Shown piece by piece: positions 23,752 to 34,319 of a stretch of 64,000 nucleotides of DNA (its first letter is position 1; the number at the start of each line of letters is the position of its first letter). The stretch covers positions 2,046,001 through 2,110,000 of the forward strand of contig CM057059.1 of assembly GCA_029945375.1 (NCBI GenBank). The letters are read 5' to 3'. The notes under the pieces were generated by a model. The model worked only from the letters and a program-made list of their open reading frames with translations, was not told the DNA's origin and did no database searches. The translations under genes and the position numbers were made by a program. Origin of the DNA: Agaricus subrufescens. Taxonomy: Eukaryota > Basidiomycota > Agaricomycetes > Agaricales > Agaricaceae.

Positions 23752-25302
23752 CTAACTAGGAGAGTGGTATTCCGAGTCGTTTGTTGAACTGACAGGGGAG
23801 GGAGGACATTGAGTCGGTGGCTGAACTGGTCGCAATGTGAGAGGGAGTTTGGGCAGAGTTGACAGCGGCTTGACTGGAGGTGGTTGGGAGGCTGATGCAT
23901 CAGGTAAGGGAGTGAAAGAAGATGAACCATGTGTAGGAGGAGATGGAGACCGTACGGGTGGCGGCGAGAGTGGTTGGGCCGGGAGTGCTGAATCCGTAGA
24001 CGAGGGATTGGACGGCGATAGAGTGACAGGGATCTCTCGTGCCTCCCCGGTACCACCGGTGGTCGAGGTGCGATTGGGCACACTTTTGGTGTTTGTGCCA
24101 ACGGGAGGAAGGTCCAAAGTATCGTCCGTTCCACATATCTGCAATTCATTGCAAACCCAAAGAATGATACGCTTAAGGGCATCCGTGACCTCTTCCGATT
24201 CTAAAGGATGTCCCACAGGAGCACAATGCAAAAAAAGGACTTGAGTATTGCGCCTTTTCTCGTAAGGATTGGCGCTTCGCTTGGATTCTGCCAACGAACA
24301 ATAGTAAAGGAAATCCCCCAGGAAATGGCCACCGTCCATCGACGAATAGATGGTTTGCAATGCCTGTAATGCAGCAATAAGAGAAATGGAAACACAGGAG
24401 ATGAAACCGCAGTGTTTACCTCGATACCAAGTTGCCGGAGATCTTGGATAATTCGGGAAACATCCAGATCTGTATTAAGCTCATCCGCAAAAGCATCGTA
24501 GGCGGGCCCTCCGAAACCATGATTTTGCTTTGCATTGATGTCACCCGGGAGGCTATTCGGCAGTTCAGGATTGGCGAGACGGTCGCGTTCTGCTCTCTCA
24601 GCCAAGATTGCCGACCTCGTGTCAGGGCCTCTCCTACTGAAATCCTTCGGCTGAGGGATTACCACGGGGGCATATCGTCCCTCGGCATCTTTCATGTTGT
24701 ACCCTAGCTTATGACCGCAACGCTCAAGACGCAAAGGACCACGACCAGCCAGACCGATGTGAAGCATCAAGTCATAACTGGTTGAGGGTGGTTTCTTAAA
24801 TTGGTCTCTGACCTGCTCGGGGACAACAGGTGGCCTGAGATGGAGTCCAGGGACAGTATTGAGGATGGATTGGTAAGTGGCGGGTATTTCTAGCGTGGAA
24901 ATATGTATTGAGCGAGGAACAAGCAGTTTCTCGTCGATCAGAGGAGCGGGTTTATCATCAGCGAGTGGCGCCCTGGGGTGATTGGCAGGGTCTGTTTGGA
25001 GAACGAGATTGTGCAAGGGCTGGACGGCGAGCCAGGACGGGTTGACTTCCCATTGACCATACGGCTGATAGAATGAGTATCATTGCAGCGACGTGCTGTT
25101 CGAAACTCACTCCAAATCCTGTCACTAACACCCGGAAAGTATCTGACTTCTTGTCCTTGCCACTATCGGATTCCTCGTCCTTGTTCTCACCATCCTCGTG
25201 CGTGAGTTCGGCCTCGGAATGGTGAGAAGATTCTATTCGAGGAGACGTTGGAATGCTGGCGTACTCCCGGGAATCGTCTGAATCAGAGTCCGAGCCCGAC
25301 AT
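23752..25302 (-). CDS. Pyroglutamyl-peptidase I-like (C15) protein lacking the catalytic Cys
   Basis: Three exons. The fold of peptidase C15 is visible after an acidic, Ser-rich leader (about 1-60): RVLVTGFG joined to PYGQWEVNPSW, LMLHIGLAGRGPLRLER (with the Glu region), GGHFLGDFLYYCSLAES and VLFLHCAPVGHPL (His region). C15 enzymes remove N-terminal pyroglutamate using a Glu-Cys-His triad. In human PGPEP1 the nucleophile is the Cys of GRYLCDF; here the aligned residue is Gly (GHFLGDF, codon GGG). A Cys six residues later (YYCSL) is not at the nucleophile position. The protein also has an insertion before the Cys region and a Pro/Ser-rich C-tail of about 110 residues, making it roughly twice the normal C15 size. 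Probably a pseudo-enzyme. Its start is 29 bp after the MGS1 stop on the same strand. Confidence 0.75.
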
Positions 25303-25331
25303 GGTAGACGACAAGTAAGGGCTACTATTGA

Positions 25332-27443
25332 CTAAGCATCCCGCCCTCCCCACCGCAGCCCCCCATTTTCTTCCTTCTCCCATTCGCGCAGGGCATCCTC
25401 TTCCCAAACTTTGCCCCTCGTGTCCCCTTCTTTGTACAGAAATTTACTTCCTTCGACCTCTGGCGGGAGATACTGATTATGTACCGGGTGGCTGAAAAAC
25501 AATAATAAAATTAGCACAAGTATCAGAGCCCTCAACCTGCCAATACTAACCGAAAGTCAGGATTATAACGATAATTTTCTCCGTATCCCATTTCTTCCAT
25601 CATTGCAGTTGGCGCATTTCGTATTTGTAGAGGCACAGGTGCCATCGGTGTCCCTTTGGCTGCCTCTTCCGCCCGTTTGTAGGCCTCGTATGCTCGCGTC
25701 GATTTCGGTGCTTCTGATAGATATGCGACCAGATGTGCAAGATTAATTCTGCATTCGGGCATTCCGATGACCTGACACGCTTGTAGTGCAGCCATAGCCT
25801 TTTGCAATTCCAGAAACAACCAAAAAATCAGAATGAACCCCGACCAACAGCATCCGGCACTCACAAGTGGTAAAGCGTGGCTGTCAGCAAGTCCTATATC
25901 TTCGCTTGCACATACGACCATGCGTCGTGCAATGAACAACGGGTCCTCTCCAGCAGTCAGCATTCGAGCTAACCAGTACATCGCCGCGCTTCCATTACTA
26001 CCCCGAACACTCTTATGCAACGCGGAAATCATATCATAGTGGTCATCGCCTGTTCGGTCATACGACGTCAGCAGTGATTGTTTCAATGAGTCCATGATTT
26101 GGGTTTCTGTGGCGTTCTTCGGTGATTTCAGAGCTATCTCAAGGAGCGATAGAGCCACTCGCGCGTCCCCTCTCGCCATTGAGACAATCTTCGGTGTGAT
26201 CGAAGGGGGAAGCACTACATAACTTGCAGCTTGTGGATCTTCGCAGTTAATCTGATCGACTCTTTGCAGGGACTGGCTCAGTAAGTCGGCCATCTGCTGA
26301 TCTGACAGCGGCTCAAGTCGCAATACCCTCTTAAATAATCAGTCAAAGATGCCCTTGCGAAATAGCAAGTGAGGGACAACACCTGCATCGACTCAAAAGT
26401 GCACCAATAATACGAAAGGAAGGGTTCTCTGTGGTAGCACCAATTAACTGGACACCTATGTCAATGACCATTTTTGTCAAAAAAAGGATGAAATAGTTAC
26501 TGACTTGAAGAAGGCCCTGTTCTACGAAAGGGAGCAAAACATCCTGAAAATACATCATTAGAGAAATTGAGAAATGCGTCGAGATAATCATGACATACCT
26601 GTTGAGCTTTGTTGAAACGGTGTATTTCATCTAAAAAAAGAATTGTTCTCCTGAGTCGTGTCAGTTCACGCGGGGCAGGGATTTTCACTGACACAAGAAT
26701 ACATACTTGCCAAGGAGTGAAAGCGTTTTTTTGGACTCTGCCACTACAGCTTTCACTTCATTTACTCCCGAGGCCGTAGCACTCAATTCTTTGAAAGCGG
26801 CATCACTTTCTTGAGCTATTAACTTGGCAAGAGTCGTTTTTCCACATCTGAACAAAGCGATATGTCAGTTACTTGAAGTGCCCTTGCCACAATACAATCT
26901 ACCCAGGAGGTCCCCAGAAAATAAGAGACCAGCTCGCCTTTGTCTGCAGCATAGTAGAGAGTAAAGAACCCTGCTGCATCAGATGGCTTTGTCCAACGAA
27001 CTGGGATAATTGCTTCGGTCTCAATATTTCCGCCAATGGGACATGCGCACGAGGTGGAGATGCCTTCCTCTTTTTACGCGGAGGAGTTACAAGGTTCACT
27101 TCAGAAGAACGCTTGACTTGAGAAGGACCTGAGGTCGAAGGGCTAGAAGCATCTGGCTCGCCAGGAGAAAGGTCAAATGGCTGGGTGGATGAAGTTTGAA
27201 CTTTCGGAGCGAAAATGGGCGCGAGTGCAGAAGCGTGCTTGGCCTGCTTCTTGCTTGCAGGCGTCGATTCACACAGGGTAATTGGTCGGCTAGTGCTAGT
27301 AGAAACAGAAGAACAACCTTTATCCAAGTGTTCGTTGATTACGTGCGCCGGAACACTTTTGTTGCACACGGGGCTGCAAATATAGGTCGCTTGTTCTGGA
27401 TGTCAACAAATCAACAGACTTACCAGATAACATGGCCGTGCAT
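25332..27443 (-). CDS. MGS1: Mgs1/WRNIP1 AAA+ ATPase with UBZ4 zinc finger
   Basis: A first exon of 20 coding nt (MHGHVI plus TG) joins to complete a UBZ4 ubiquitin-binding finger, CPVCNKSVPAHVINEHLDKG followed by C. A Ser/Pro linker with a nuclear-type basic patch (PPRKKRKASPPR) follows, then the clamp-loader-like AAA+ core: LAEILRPKQLSQFVGQSHL, GPPG joined to CGKTTLAKL (Walker A), ILFLDEIHRFNKAQQ (Walker B), LIGATTENPSFRI (sensor 1) and LSRC (arginine finger region). The C-terminal MgsA domain includes EDIGLADSHALPL, QACQVIGMPECRINLAHLVA and YLSEAPKSTRAYEAY. The function is maintenance of stalled replication forks, with binding to PCNA and ubiquitin known for this family. About eight introns, several splitting the ATPase motifs. 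Confidence 0.93.
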
Positions 27444-27579
27444 TGGAAGCAAGAAAGGAACCAAACAAGTTCAAGGGTTGAACTCTCCTAAATACCCGTC
27501 ATGTGATTGTATGTACAGCTCCAATTAATATTAGGTATACGTTAGAGGCAATGGATGGAAAGAGTTTTTTTATTGTCTC

Positions 27580-29227
27580 CTAGTCCCGCGTTTCCCTGAC
27601 TTCTCTATAATGTTTGGGGATAGTGTACCCGCACTCCTCCATTTCCTCCAACGCAATTTGATATCGTAAGTCGTTGCATTCAAAACACTTGTCCACGAGA
27701 GCGATATAAACAGACCGCGAGGGCTTGAATCCAGCAGCCTTCATCTCTTCGAGATAAAAGAAAGCGTCTTCATAATTGCTCTGTGTGAGGCACAGATGAA
27801 TAAAATTTTGATATATATCCTGGTTTGGCTTGATTTTATTTGTCTTCAAGTCAGTTAAAACAGTGTCTCCCAACTGCCGGTTAGCAGCTTGTGTGCAACC
27901 CAGGAGAAGCTGATTGAAGATACCGAGGTCAGGAGATAAATTGAGTCCAGGCAATGCCTTGTAAAAGGCGAGAGCCTTGGAAAGATTTTTCTGAAAGATG
28001 GCGGCAGTGATGATAGCTCGAGGAACGGTTATATCTATTTGACGGCCGTCTTTATGGAGGTCCTCAATCACGCTCCAGGTAGCGTCAATGCTCTCGGGAT
28101 CTTGTTTGAGGTAATGAACAAAGGGTATTGTTGTACCACTTTCTGGTGTAATATTTGATGAATTCATCAAGTCGAGAACAAGAGTAGCCTCTTTGAATTG
28201 GTGTAGACGACAAAAGGCTTCGATGATGGCGGCAAAATGGTGTTCTTTTGGTTGATGGTCGTAGATCTGCAACATCTGTAAAGCTTCAGTTGCTAATTGA
28301 GGGAGGCCGTGCCTAGCGGCGACGTTGAGGACAGAAACGCAGATGCCCTCGTCAAGCAGAATCTTGAATTGCTTTGTGAGAGTCTTCCAGCACTGTTCTA
28401 CACCATCAACCTAGCAAAGATCAGACACGGGTTGGGAGAAGAAAGAGGGAAAAAAGTACATATGAGGTCTCGGCGGAAGCGATCAGACAGTTTGTCCAAG
28501 CGGATTCCTCGAGACGACGGGATGATATTTGTTCAAACCAGGTTGCAAGGTCAATAGCAAGACGTGCAAAATCTTTGCGGGCGGCGAGGATTATGACTGA
28601 CTGGGCGGTCTGTAAGTCTGGCACAATTCCATTCTGGCTGCTGGACAGGAGATGACGAAGAGCCATCTCGAGATTGCCTTCGGCGGCGAAGCGCGTGACG
28701 AGGAGGTTGAGGGTTTGCGAATTTGGTTTGACACCACAGGCGTCCATTTTTTTCAAGACTCTGGGGACATGGTGACTGAAGTTAAAGCGGACGGCCTAGA
28801 GCTAGATGAGCACATGGGGAGGGCAGGGGCTAGGAGAGCGACGGACATGCAAGAGGTGGTTGAAGGACATGGTGTCGGGTTTGATGCCGACGAGAAGCAT
28901 GTCGTCGAGGATTGCCCAGGCCTCGAGCCAGAAGGCGCCATTTGCGGCGGCCTCGATCAAGCAGTTGTAGATGGCGAGGTTGGGCTGGACGCCCTCGCCC
29001 TTCATCCGCGCGGCCAGGGCGAGACGGGCGTGCAGCTGGTGGTTGAGCCTGGAGGCCTTTTCAAACTCGTAGGCATAGCGGTTCTGGCGCGTGCCCGGCA
29101 GATGGCTCTGGGGGTCGCGGCTGGCTGGGAAGGCGAAGGAGAGGGCGGAGGACGAGGAGGCGGGCGCGGGGGGGCGGGAGAGGCGGGGGCGGCGGGGGAG
29201 GCGCGAGGAGCAGAGTCTGGAAAGCAT
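27580..29227 (-). CDS. Pentatricopeptide repeat (PPR) protein, probably mitochondrial
   Basis: About 500 residues in three main exons. The N-terminus is Arg/Ser/Pro-rich without acids (MLSRLCSSRLPRRPRLSRPP), a good mitochondrial presequence. The body consists of 35-residue helical-hairpin repeats recognisable by motifs such as PNLAIYNCLIEAAANGAFWL, EAWAILDDMLLVGIKPDTMS, KKMDACGVKPNSQTLNLLVT, LGIFNQLLLGCTQAANRQLG and IKPNQDIYQNFIHLCLTQSN, with a final EEMKAAGFKPSRSVYIALVD. PPR proteins bind organellar RNA and act in its stability, processing or translation. The specific target cannot be read. The stop TGA is at 27580-27582. The start codon lies 21 bp from the divergent RAD21 start. Confidence 0.87.
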
Positions 29228-29248
29228 GACGCGTGACGCGTGACAGGC
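29228..29248. promoter_or_regulatory. 21-bp divergent start interval PPR / RAD21 with two MCB boxes
   Basis: Between the two opposing ATGs lie two ACGCGT hexamers, 29229-29234 and 29236-29241. ACGCGT is the MluI cell-cycle box bound by MBF (Mbp1/Res1-Swi6/Cdc10) in ascomycete yeasts, where cohesin RAD21/MCD1 is a known G1/S-regulated target. Both flanking starts are supported by protein conservation or presequence. Confidence 0.65.
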
Positions 29249-31448
29249 ATGTTCTACTCAGAGACCATCTTGTCCCGCAGAGGGCCCCTCGGCCGCGTAT
29301 GGCTCGCGGCCCACATGGAGCGCAAGCTCTCCAAGACGCAGACGCTCCAGACCGACATCGAGCAGTCCGTCGACGCCATCATGGGCCAGGAGATCGAGCT
29401 CATGGCCCTCCGTCTCAGCGGCCAGCTCCTCCTGGGCGTCGTCCGCATCTACAGCCGCAAGGCCAAGTATCTCCTCGACGACTGCAACGAGGCCCTGTTG
29501 AAGATTAAAATGGTGCGCGCCCTCCACGCCCCCGCGTCCGGCCTCTCACTCCCCCGCGCAGGCCTTTCGACCCGGCATGGTTGACATGACCGAAGATCAG
29601 CTTGTCGTCAACAAGACCGCCATCACCCTCCAGACCAGCAATCTCGATCTCGACCTGCTGCTGCCAGATGTCAACTGGTAAGCCTTGTCCCTTGCGCCCG
29701 TGTCCCAACCTTGACCTCTGTCCAGGGGCGTCGATCTGGAAGATAGGTCATTCCAAACTTCGGGACAGCATCAGGCTCGTGTCGACGACATCACTCTCCG
29801 TACTGCCGACGACTTTCATCGTTTTGACGCGCTGGACACTTTCGACATCGGCCCCGCTGACGGCATTGGGTCCCAAGACTTCAACGATCTTGACCTGGGA
29901 ATCAACTGGGGAGACGAACCACTCACTAGTTCCGATAGACTCGGCGACCAAATGAGCGTCGACGGCAGTGTTGGTGTTGGGCGAGATGCCATGAGCCATG
30001 CTGGGTCCATTGGCTCTCATCTGTTTCCCGATAAACATACCCTCGATGTCGACCTTCTATCCCACCCCAGCCTTAGCCGAGCTCCCTCGGAACACCCCTT
30101 CGGTGCAGATATGGACGTTGACATGGCCGGCGTCGACCTTGGCGATTTTGGAATTGGTTTCGACGAGCCCATCGCGGTTGAACCTCCGGAGAAAACTCCC
30201 GAAGAGACTAGGTCCCTTTCCCGCGCCTGTAAGCCAAGTTCATGAGCTGCTTTTCATCCTTACCAATGATTGTGTTAGCCTCTCCTCTCACTGAGCCGCC
30301 ACCAACGCCACCACCCGAGGCAGAGATACCAGGCATGGACGAAACACCTCCGGTCAAAGTCTTGAAGCGCAAAATGAAGGAAAAGAAACAAATCATTGAT
30401 GATGTCACGGAATTCCCGGAAGCCGTCAACGCGCGAGGGCAGAATGCTTTTGGTGTCCCTGTCGCTCAGGATGTCAGCGAGATCGTCACTGATCAACAGT
30501 TTCTTCCTCGGTCTTCTACCGTTATGAGGCTCCGAGAAATACGCGAGGACCCTCTTACTCACTTCCTGCCGATCAAACACACGCCTAATGGTACCTTCTT
30601 CTATGCTGCACCCCCAGGTCTAGCTCCCGAGCTGGCAGATTTGTTTATGCGCCCCATTCGTCAATCTACTACCCACAAACGCCCCGCAACGGCCGCTGAA
30701 AAGAGCCCCGCCAAACGGCCCCGTCTGGAAGATAGAACTGAGATCGATGACAATGAAATTGAACAAGCCCGTCGCGCTGGCAGTCGGCTACCAAGCTTAG
30801 CATTGGGCAGTGACCTGCCTGAGCAGAACGGTATTTCATTTGACGACCGTTTCGATGGAGGCAACAACTTGGTAGACGACTTCAATCTTGATCCGAAGGA
30901 TCTCGATGCGGGGCCTGTTCAGCTTCCTCTGGATCGCGCGGTATCTGCAGCACCTTCTGAGCTTACTCAGTTATCAACGCCTGGGCCTGAAGGCACCTTC
31001 CCTGATGAAGGTGAAGAAACTTATGCTAGTGTTGACTGCCCCATCGCCATATTCGACCCTCAGCCTACAAGTACCCAAACCCAGACTCAGCAAGACGTTG
31101 ATGAGACTTCTGACGAGGGTAAGGGATATAGCAGGAACACAGTGAAAGCTCTTGGTCTTGTTCGCAAAGTGTTGGAAACCGATTCCGAGAGTGTAGAAAA
31201 GACACTTAGTTTCCGGCAAATGGCCGACAAGGTATGGAAGGACTACTTTTTTGCCTGGCTGTGGTCTCATACAATTATCTTAGGCTACCAGAAGAGCAGC
31301 CAGCTCGTTCTTCTTTGAGTTACTTGTCCTAGGAACACGAGATTGTGTGAAACTAAATCAAACCAGCCCTTTTGAAAATATTCAAGTACGCGCGAAGCCT
31401 AGGCTTTGGACACAACAACAACCTGAACCACCTCAATCCATGGCATGA
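29249..31448 (+). CDS. RAD21: Cohesin kleisin subunit Rad21/Scc1
   Basis: The conserved kleisin N-terminus that binds Smc3 is intact: MFYSETILSRRGPLGRVWLA, then MERKLSKTQTLQTDI, SGQLLLGVVRIYSRKAKYLL and DDCNEALLKIK. The C-terminal winged helix that closes on Smc1 is reconstructed across the last intron: SFRQMADK joined to ATRRAASSFFFELLVLGTRD, CVKLNQTSPFENIQVRAKPR. The centre is long, acidic and Ser/Pro-rich, with DDFHRFDALDTFDIGPADG and many Asp/Glu; a basic patch (KRPATAAEKSPAKRPR) may be a nuclear localisation signal. Five exons, about 650 residues. The mitotic Rad21 assignment rather than meiotic Rec8 rests on the N- and C-terminal sequences. Two ACGCGT boxes just upstream suggest G1/S transcription. 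Confidence 0.92.
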
Positions 31449-31638
31449 TCTTTATCGGAGTTCATTTTCTTGGTTACGTCCTATGGACTTTTGTATAGGG
31501 GGGGTTATCCTTACTATTTTCACTGGTTTCCAGTCTTTTATCACCTATTTATCGTATCATCTGCTTTGTGAACCGCTATTCTTGTATACGTTTTGTAGGT
31601 ATCAGAAATCAGCAATCTGTATTTAGCCGACAATCTAT

Positions 31639-32521
31639 CTACTTGGGAATCGGTACGGCTGTGTTAACCTTTCCATCGACGTCAAGGGCCTCGACAAACC
31701 GACTGACGAAGGCATAGAAACCGTTGGTTGCCGTCGCTTCCACCATTTGCTGATCATTCAGGAACTGTCGAAGGGTTTTGAAAACATGGTCAGGGACATC
31801 GACACTTTTCGTGATCCAGTCGCAAAAGTCCAGAGCGGCGGTGAGTTCAGCACCTAGAGCTTTCGCTGCAGAAGCACTACCGAATGCGGGGGTAAACCGA
31901 ATCGCGGTAAGTTGCTCGGTTGTCAATCCTTCAGAACGACCGACGGGCTCATGTTGAAGCCTTTTTCAAAAAATAATTAGAAGCCTTGATTACCTTTCCA
32001 GAAAGACAAAGCTATATACCATTCATAAGCTGCGTTGTTGAGAGCGGCGATACGCAATATCTTGGACTACTGTGAGAGAGCGTTTGTATTCATTGTATCA
32101 GGGATGCCTACAAATAATTCACGCATGGTTCCTGGTATGGAATTCTGATCTCGAATAACGCCGGCGATGTCATTCCATGTTTGAGCAATGAGAGGAGCAT
32201 TGAGGCTTTAGCGGTGAATGACTTAGAACTGGTACAAGGTGAAAAATATGAATGAAATTCCCTTACAGGACACCATCCAGTGCGAGCAGTGTTCCATTGG
32301 CACGCCGCGCGCGAATCTCATCTGCTATCTATTCTAAATGTCAGGTGCTGAGGTGCGACGTATAGTTATCACTAACTAACCTCATTCGTTCCAGGTGGAG
32401 GGAATACATATGGCACGCGTGCAGGGAGGTTATCGTCGCGTTTAGCAATGGGTACTGCGTTCGCGATGAAAGGGCAGAAAAGTAAGCACAGTACGAGTGA
32501 AAAGTATTGTGAGAGGTGCAT
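31639..32521 (-). CDS. Secreted carboxymuconolactone-decarboxylase-like protein
   Basis: About 220 residues in five exons. The N-terminus MHLSQYFSLVLCLLFCPFIA is a clear signal peptide, followed by a possible KR processing site (VPIAKRDD). The body matches fungal CMD/AhpD-fold proteins: NAPLIAQTWNDIAGVIRDQN, MRELF joined to SKILRIAALNNAAYEW, LQHEPVGRSEGLTTEQLTAI, and ALDFCDWITKSVDVPDHVF. The AhpD CxxC thiol pair is not present. Fungal members are mostly uncharacterised. The fold is known from gamma-carboxymuconolactone decarboxylase in aromatic catabolism, but the secretion signal argues against the classical cytosolic beta-ketoadipate role. The exon at about 32055-32100 uses the acceptor ...AGTAG, because the nearer AG would create an in-frame stop. 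Convergent with RAD21. Confidence 0.8.
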
Positions 32522-32966
32522 GATGAGTCTGGCTTGTGGGCAATAGAACGGAGAGCCGCACTTTTATAAAGTTGACCCGTGAGTAGAGAAGTGAGTCGAG
32601 GGAACCGAATACACACAGACACTCATTTACAAGTTCAAGAATAGATCACTGAATGCGAATTCCGTTGAGCCTTCCGCAAGACGCAATAATTACTCCAACA
32701 GGCTTTGTATTCCCATTGGTAATTCCACGGGGGGCCATAGCCAATATTACAGTTCTAATTCCACTATTGATTTGACATGTATTTTGCCTCAGTCCATGTG
32801 ACATATATAATAATCCGGCTGGAATGTACATGTCTGGCCTCTCTCGTATGAACAAACCTTCTCGAACGAGCTCCCAGGTATGTTCTTCCTAATCTAGTCT
32901 CAATACAGTCTCCGGTTTGATCGATCGATTCCAATTCCAACTGGTTTATTTTAGTCCGTCCCGACG
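32522..32966. other. Intergenic region without recognised genes
   Basis: About 445 bp between the start of the CMD-like gene and the stop of PHS1. It should hold the CMD-like promoter and the PHS1 3' flank. No repeat, RNA gene or convincing coding sequence was seen. Confidence 0.4.
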
Positions 32967-33874
32967 TCAGTTGCCCTTCAGCTTGGCGCTTGGCGCTAGG
33001 ACTTTGCGACGCTGTTTGCGCATGTAATTCATCAAAACATAGAGAGCTAGATACAAGTTAGACTGTGCACAATCATTTGCCAAATATACCTACCTGGCCA
33101 CCATATCACAAATAGACTGGCACGGACAAGGTCGATGAGATTCCACATGCTTGGGGAGGGAAGGCTGAGGTAGATGAGAGAAGCTTCAGAAGAAGCGCCT
33201 AGGGGGTATAGAATATAGAAGGCCGTGTAGCGCAGCCAAACGAGAGGATACACATCGAATCCAGCGAGGGAGAGGGCGTAGAAGCTGTAGCGAATTACTT
33301 CCGCTGTGGACCAAGCAAACACCATTGACGCATAGGTCGGGTATGAGCGAGTCTTTTTTTTGTTAAGATTCAGAAATAGGTGCGTTGGATGAGAAATGTA
33401 TGACCTGCCTGTATGAATGGTGTTGTGATACCCCAGACCAGGAACAACCGACTTGCCACCTGAGAGGCTGTCGTGGGCAAGGAGGTTCTTACGAATCCGA
33501 GCATGACGTGGATAACCTCCAGTATGGCGAAACTCTGTACAAAAGTCGTCTGTGGCCCGATTCGCAGGTAGGTAGTCTCGGCACGTTGAAGGACGGCAGA
33601 GAGAAAGGGCGAGGACTGGAACGAAAGACGCGAGCTGGTAGTATTCGAGTTTGCGTACGCGTCGGATTGGCCATCAAGGTTGAAGATGTGGATGAGGACG
33701 GAGAACAGCAAGTAACCCCAGCCAACAGCGGAGAGGCAGTTGTAGGCAATGAGATAGGCTTTTACCAACGGCGACGGACCTGATAAGATGATAAAAAATG
33801 AGCATTCAATTAGAGAGAAAACACGCGTGGCTGTTACCTTTCGGCCGTTTCGCATTGCTGGCCTCTGAAGACAT
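32967..33874 (-). CDS. PHS1: Very-long-chain 3-hydroxyacyl-CoA dehydratase
   Basis: Dehydrates 3-hydroxyacyl-CoA in the third step of the microsomal very-long-chain fatty acid elongation cycle, in the ER membrane. Spliced sequence shows the six-helix membrane family: PSPLVKAYLIAYNCLSAVGW, LRIGPQTTFVQSFAILEVIH, VMLGFVRTSLPTTASQVASR, AWSTAEVIRYSFYAL, and the catalytic segment LRYTAFYILYPLGASSEASL carrying the expected Tyr and Glu. The C-terminal tail is basic (NYMRKQRRKVLAPSAKLKGN), fitting ER retention. Four or five exons; the first codes only MSSEASNAKRPK plus one base. The intron at 33353-33408 only keeps the frame if its donor is GC (CAG/GCAGGT). Confidence 0.92.
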
Positions 33875-34319
33875 GACCCGTAGGGTTCAAAATCCGTGGC
33901 TCATAACTCCGTACTTTGATCAAAACCCCGTGACGTTATTATGTAATCCGAGGCTGGCATCCGGGTTAACTCTGGAGCCCACCCAGAGTGGGGGAGATGA
34001 GGGCTCGGGTTCGTTTGGTATTCTACATGGCGGCAAAGGCTATCGTGAGCTGGCAACCAGGGAGCACTGTGCAGCTTGTTCACATTGACGAGGCTATGGA
34101 ATCCCGATGACATTTGACAAGGATGACAAAGAGTGTTACATAACAAGTAGAATACTTGACAAAATCTCGACCTCGTCCCTTTCTATCTGCTACCATCACC
34201 ATTCTGTTTTCGGCCATGTCTACGAGTACACAGGACGGAAATACCCGGCATTGACGAACCGTTTCCTAGTCTGCTCAGTTCAACTTACAATGAAGAATCT
34301 CAAGTCTGCTATGCTATTC
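33875..34319. other. Intergenic region upstream of PHS1
   Basis: About 445 bp between the PHS1 start and the bZIP stop (both minus strand). A CGTGACG element lies near 33929-33935. No coding sequence or RNA gene recognised; small open frames here lack conserved motifs. Confidence 0.4.

Noticed and set aside
28652..29236. 194-codon open frame on the plus strand opposite the PPR gene
   Set aside because: It is antisense to a conserved PPR reading frame in GC-rich DNA, has low-complexity Gly/Glu composition and no motif.
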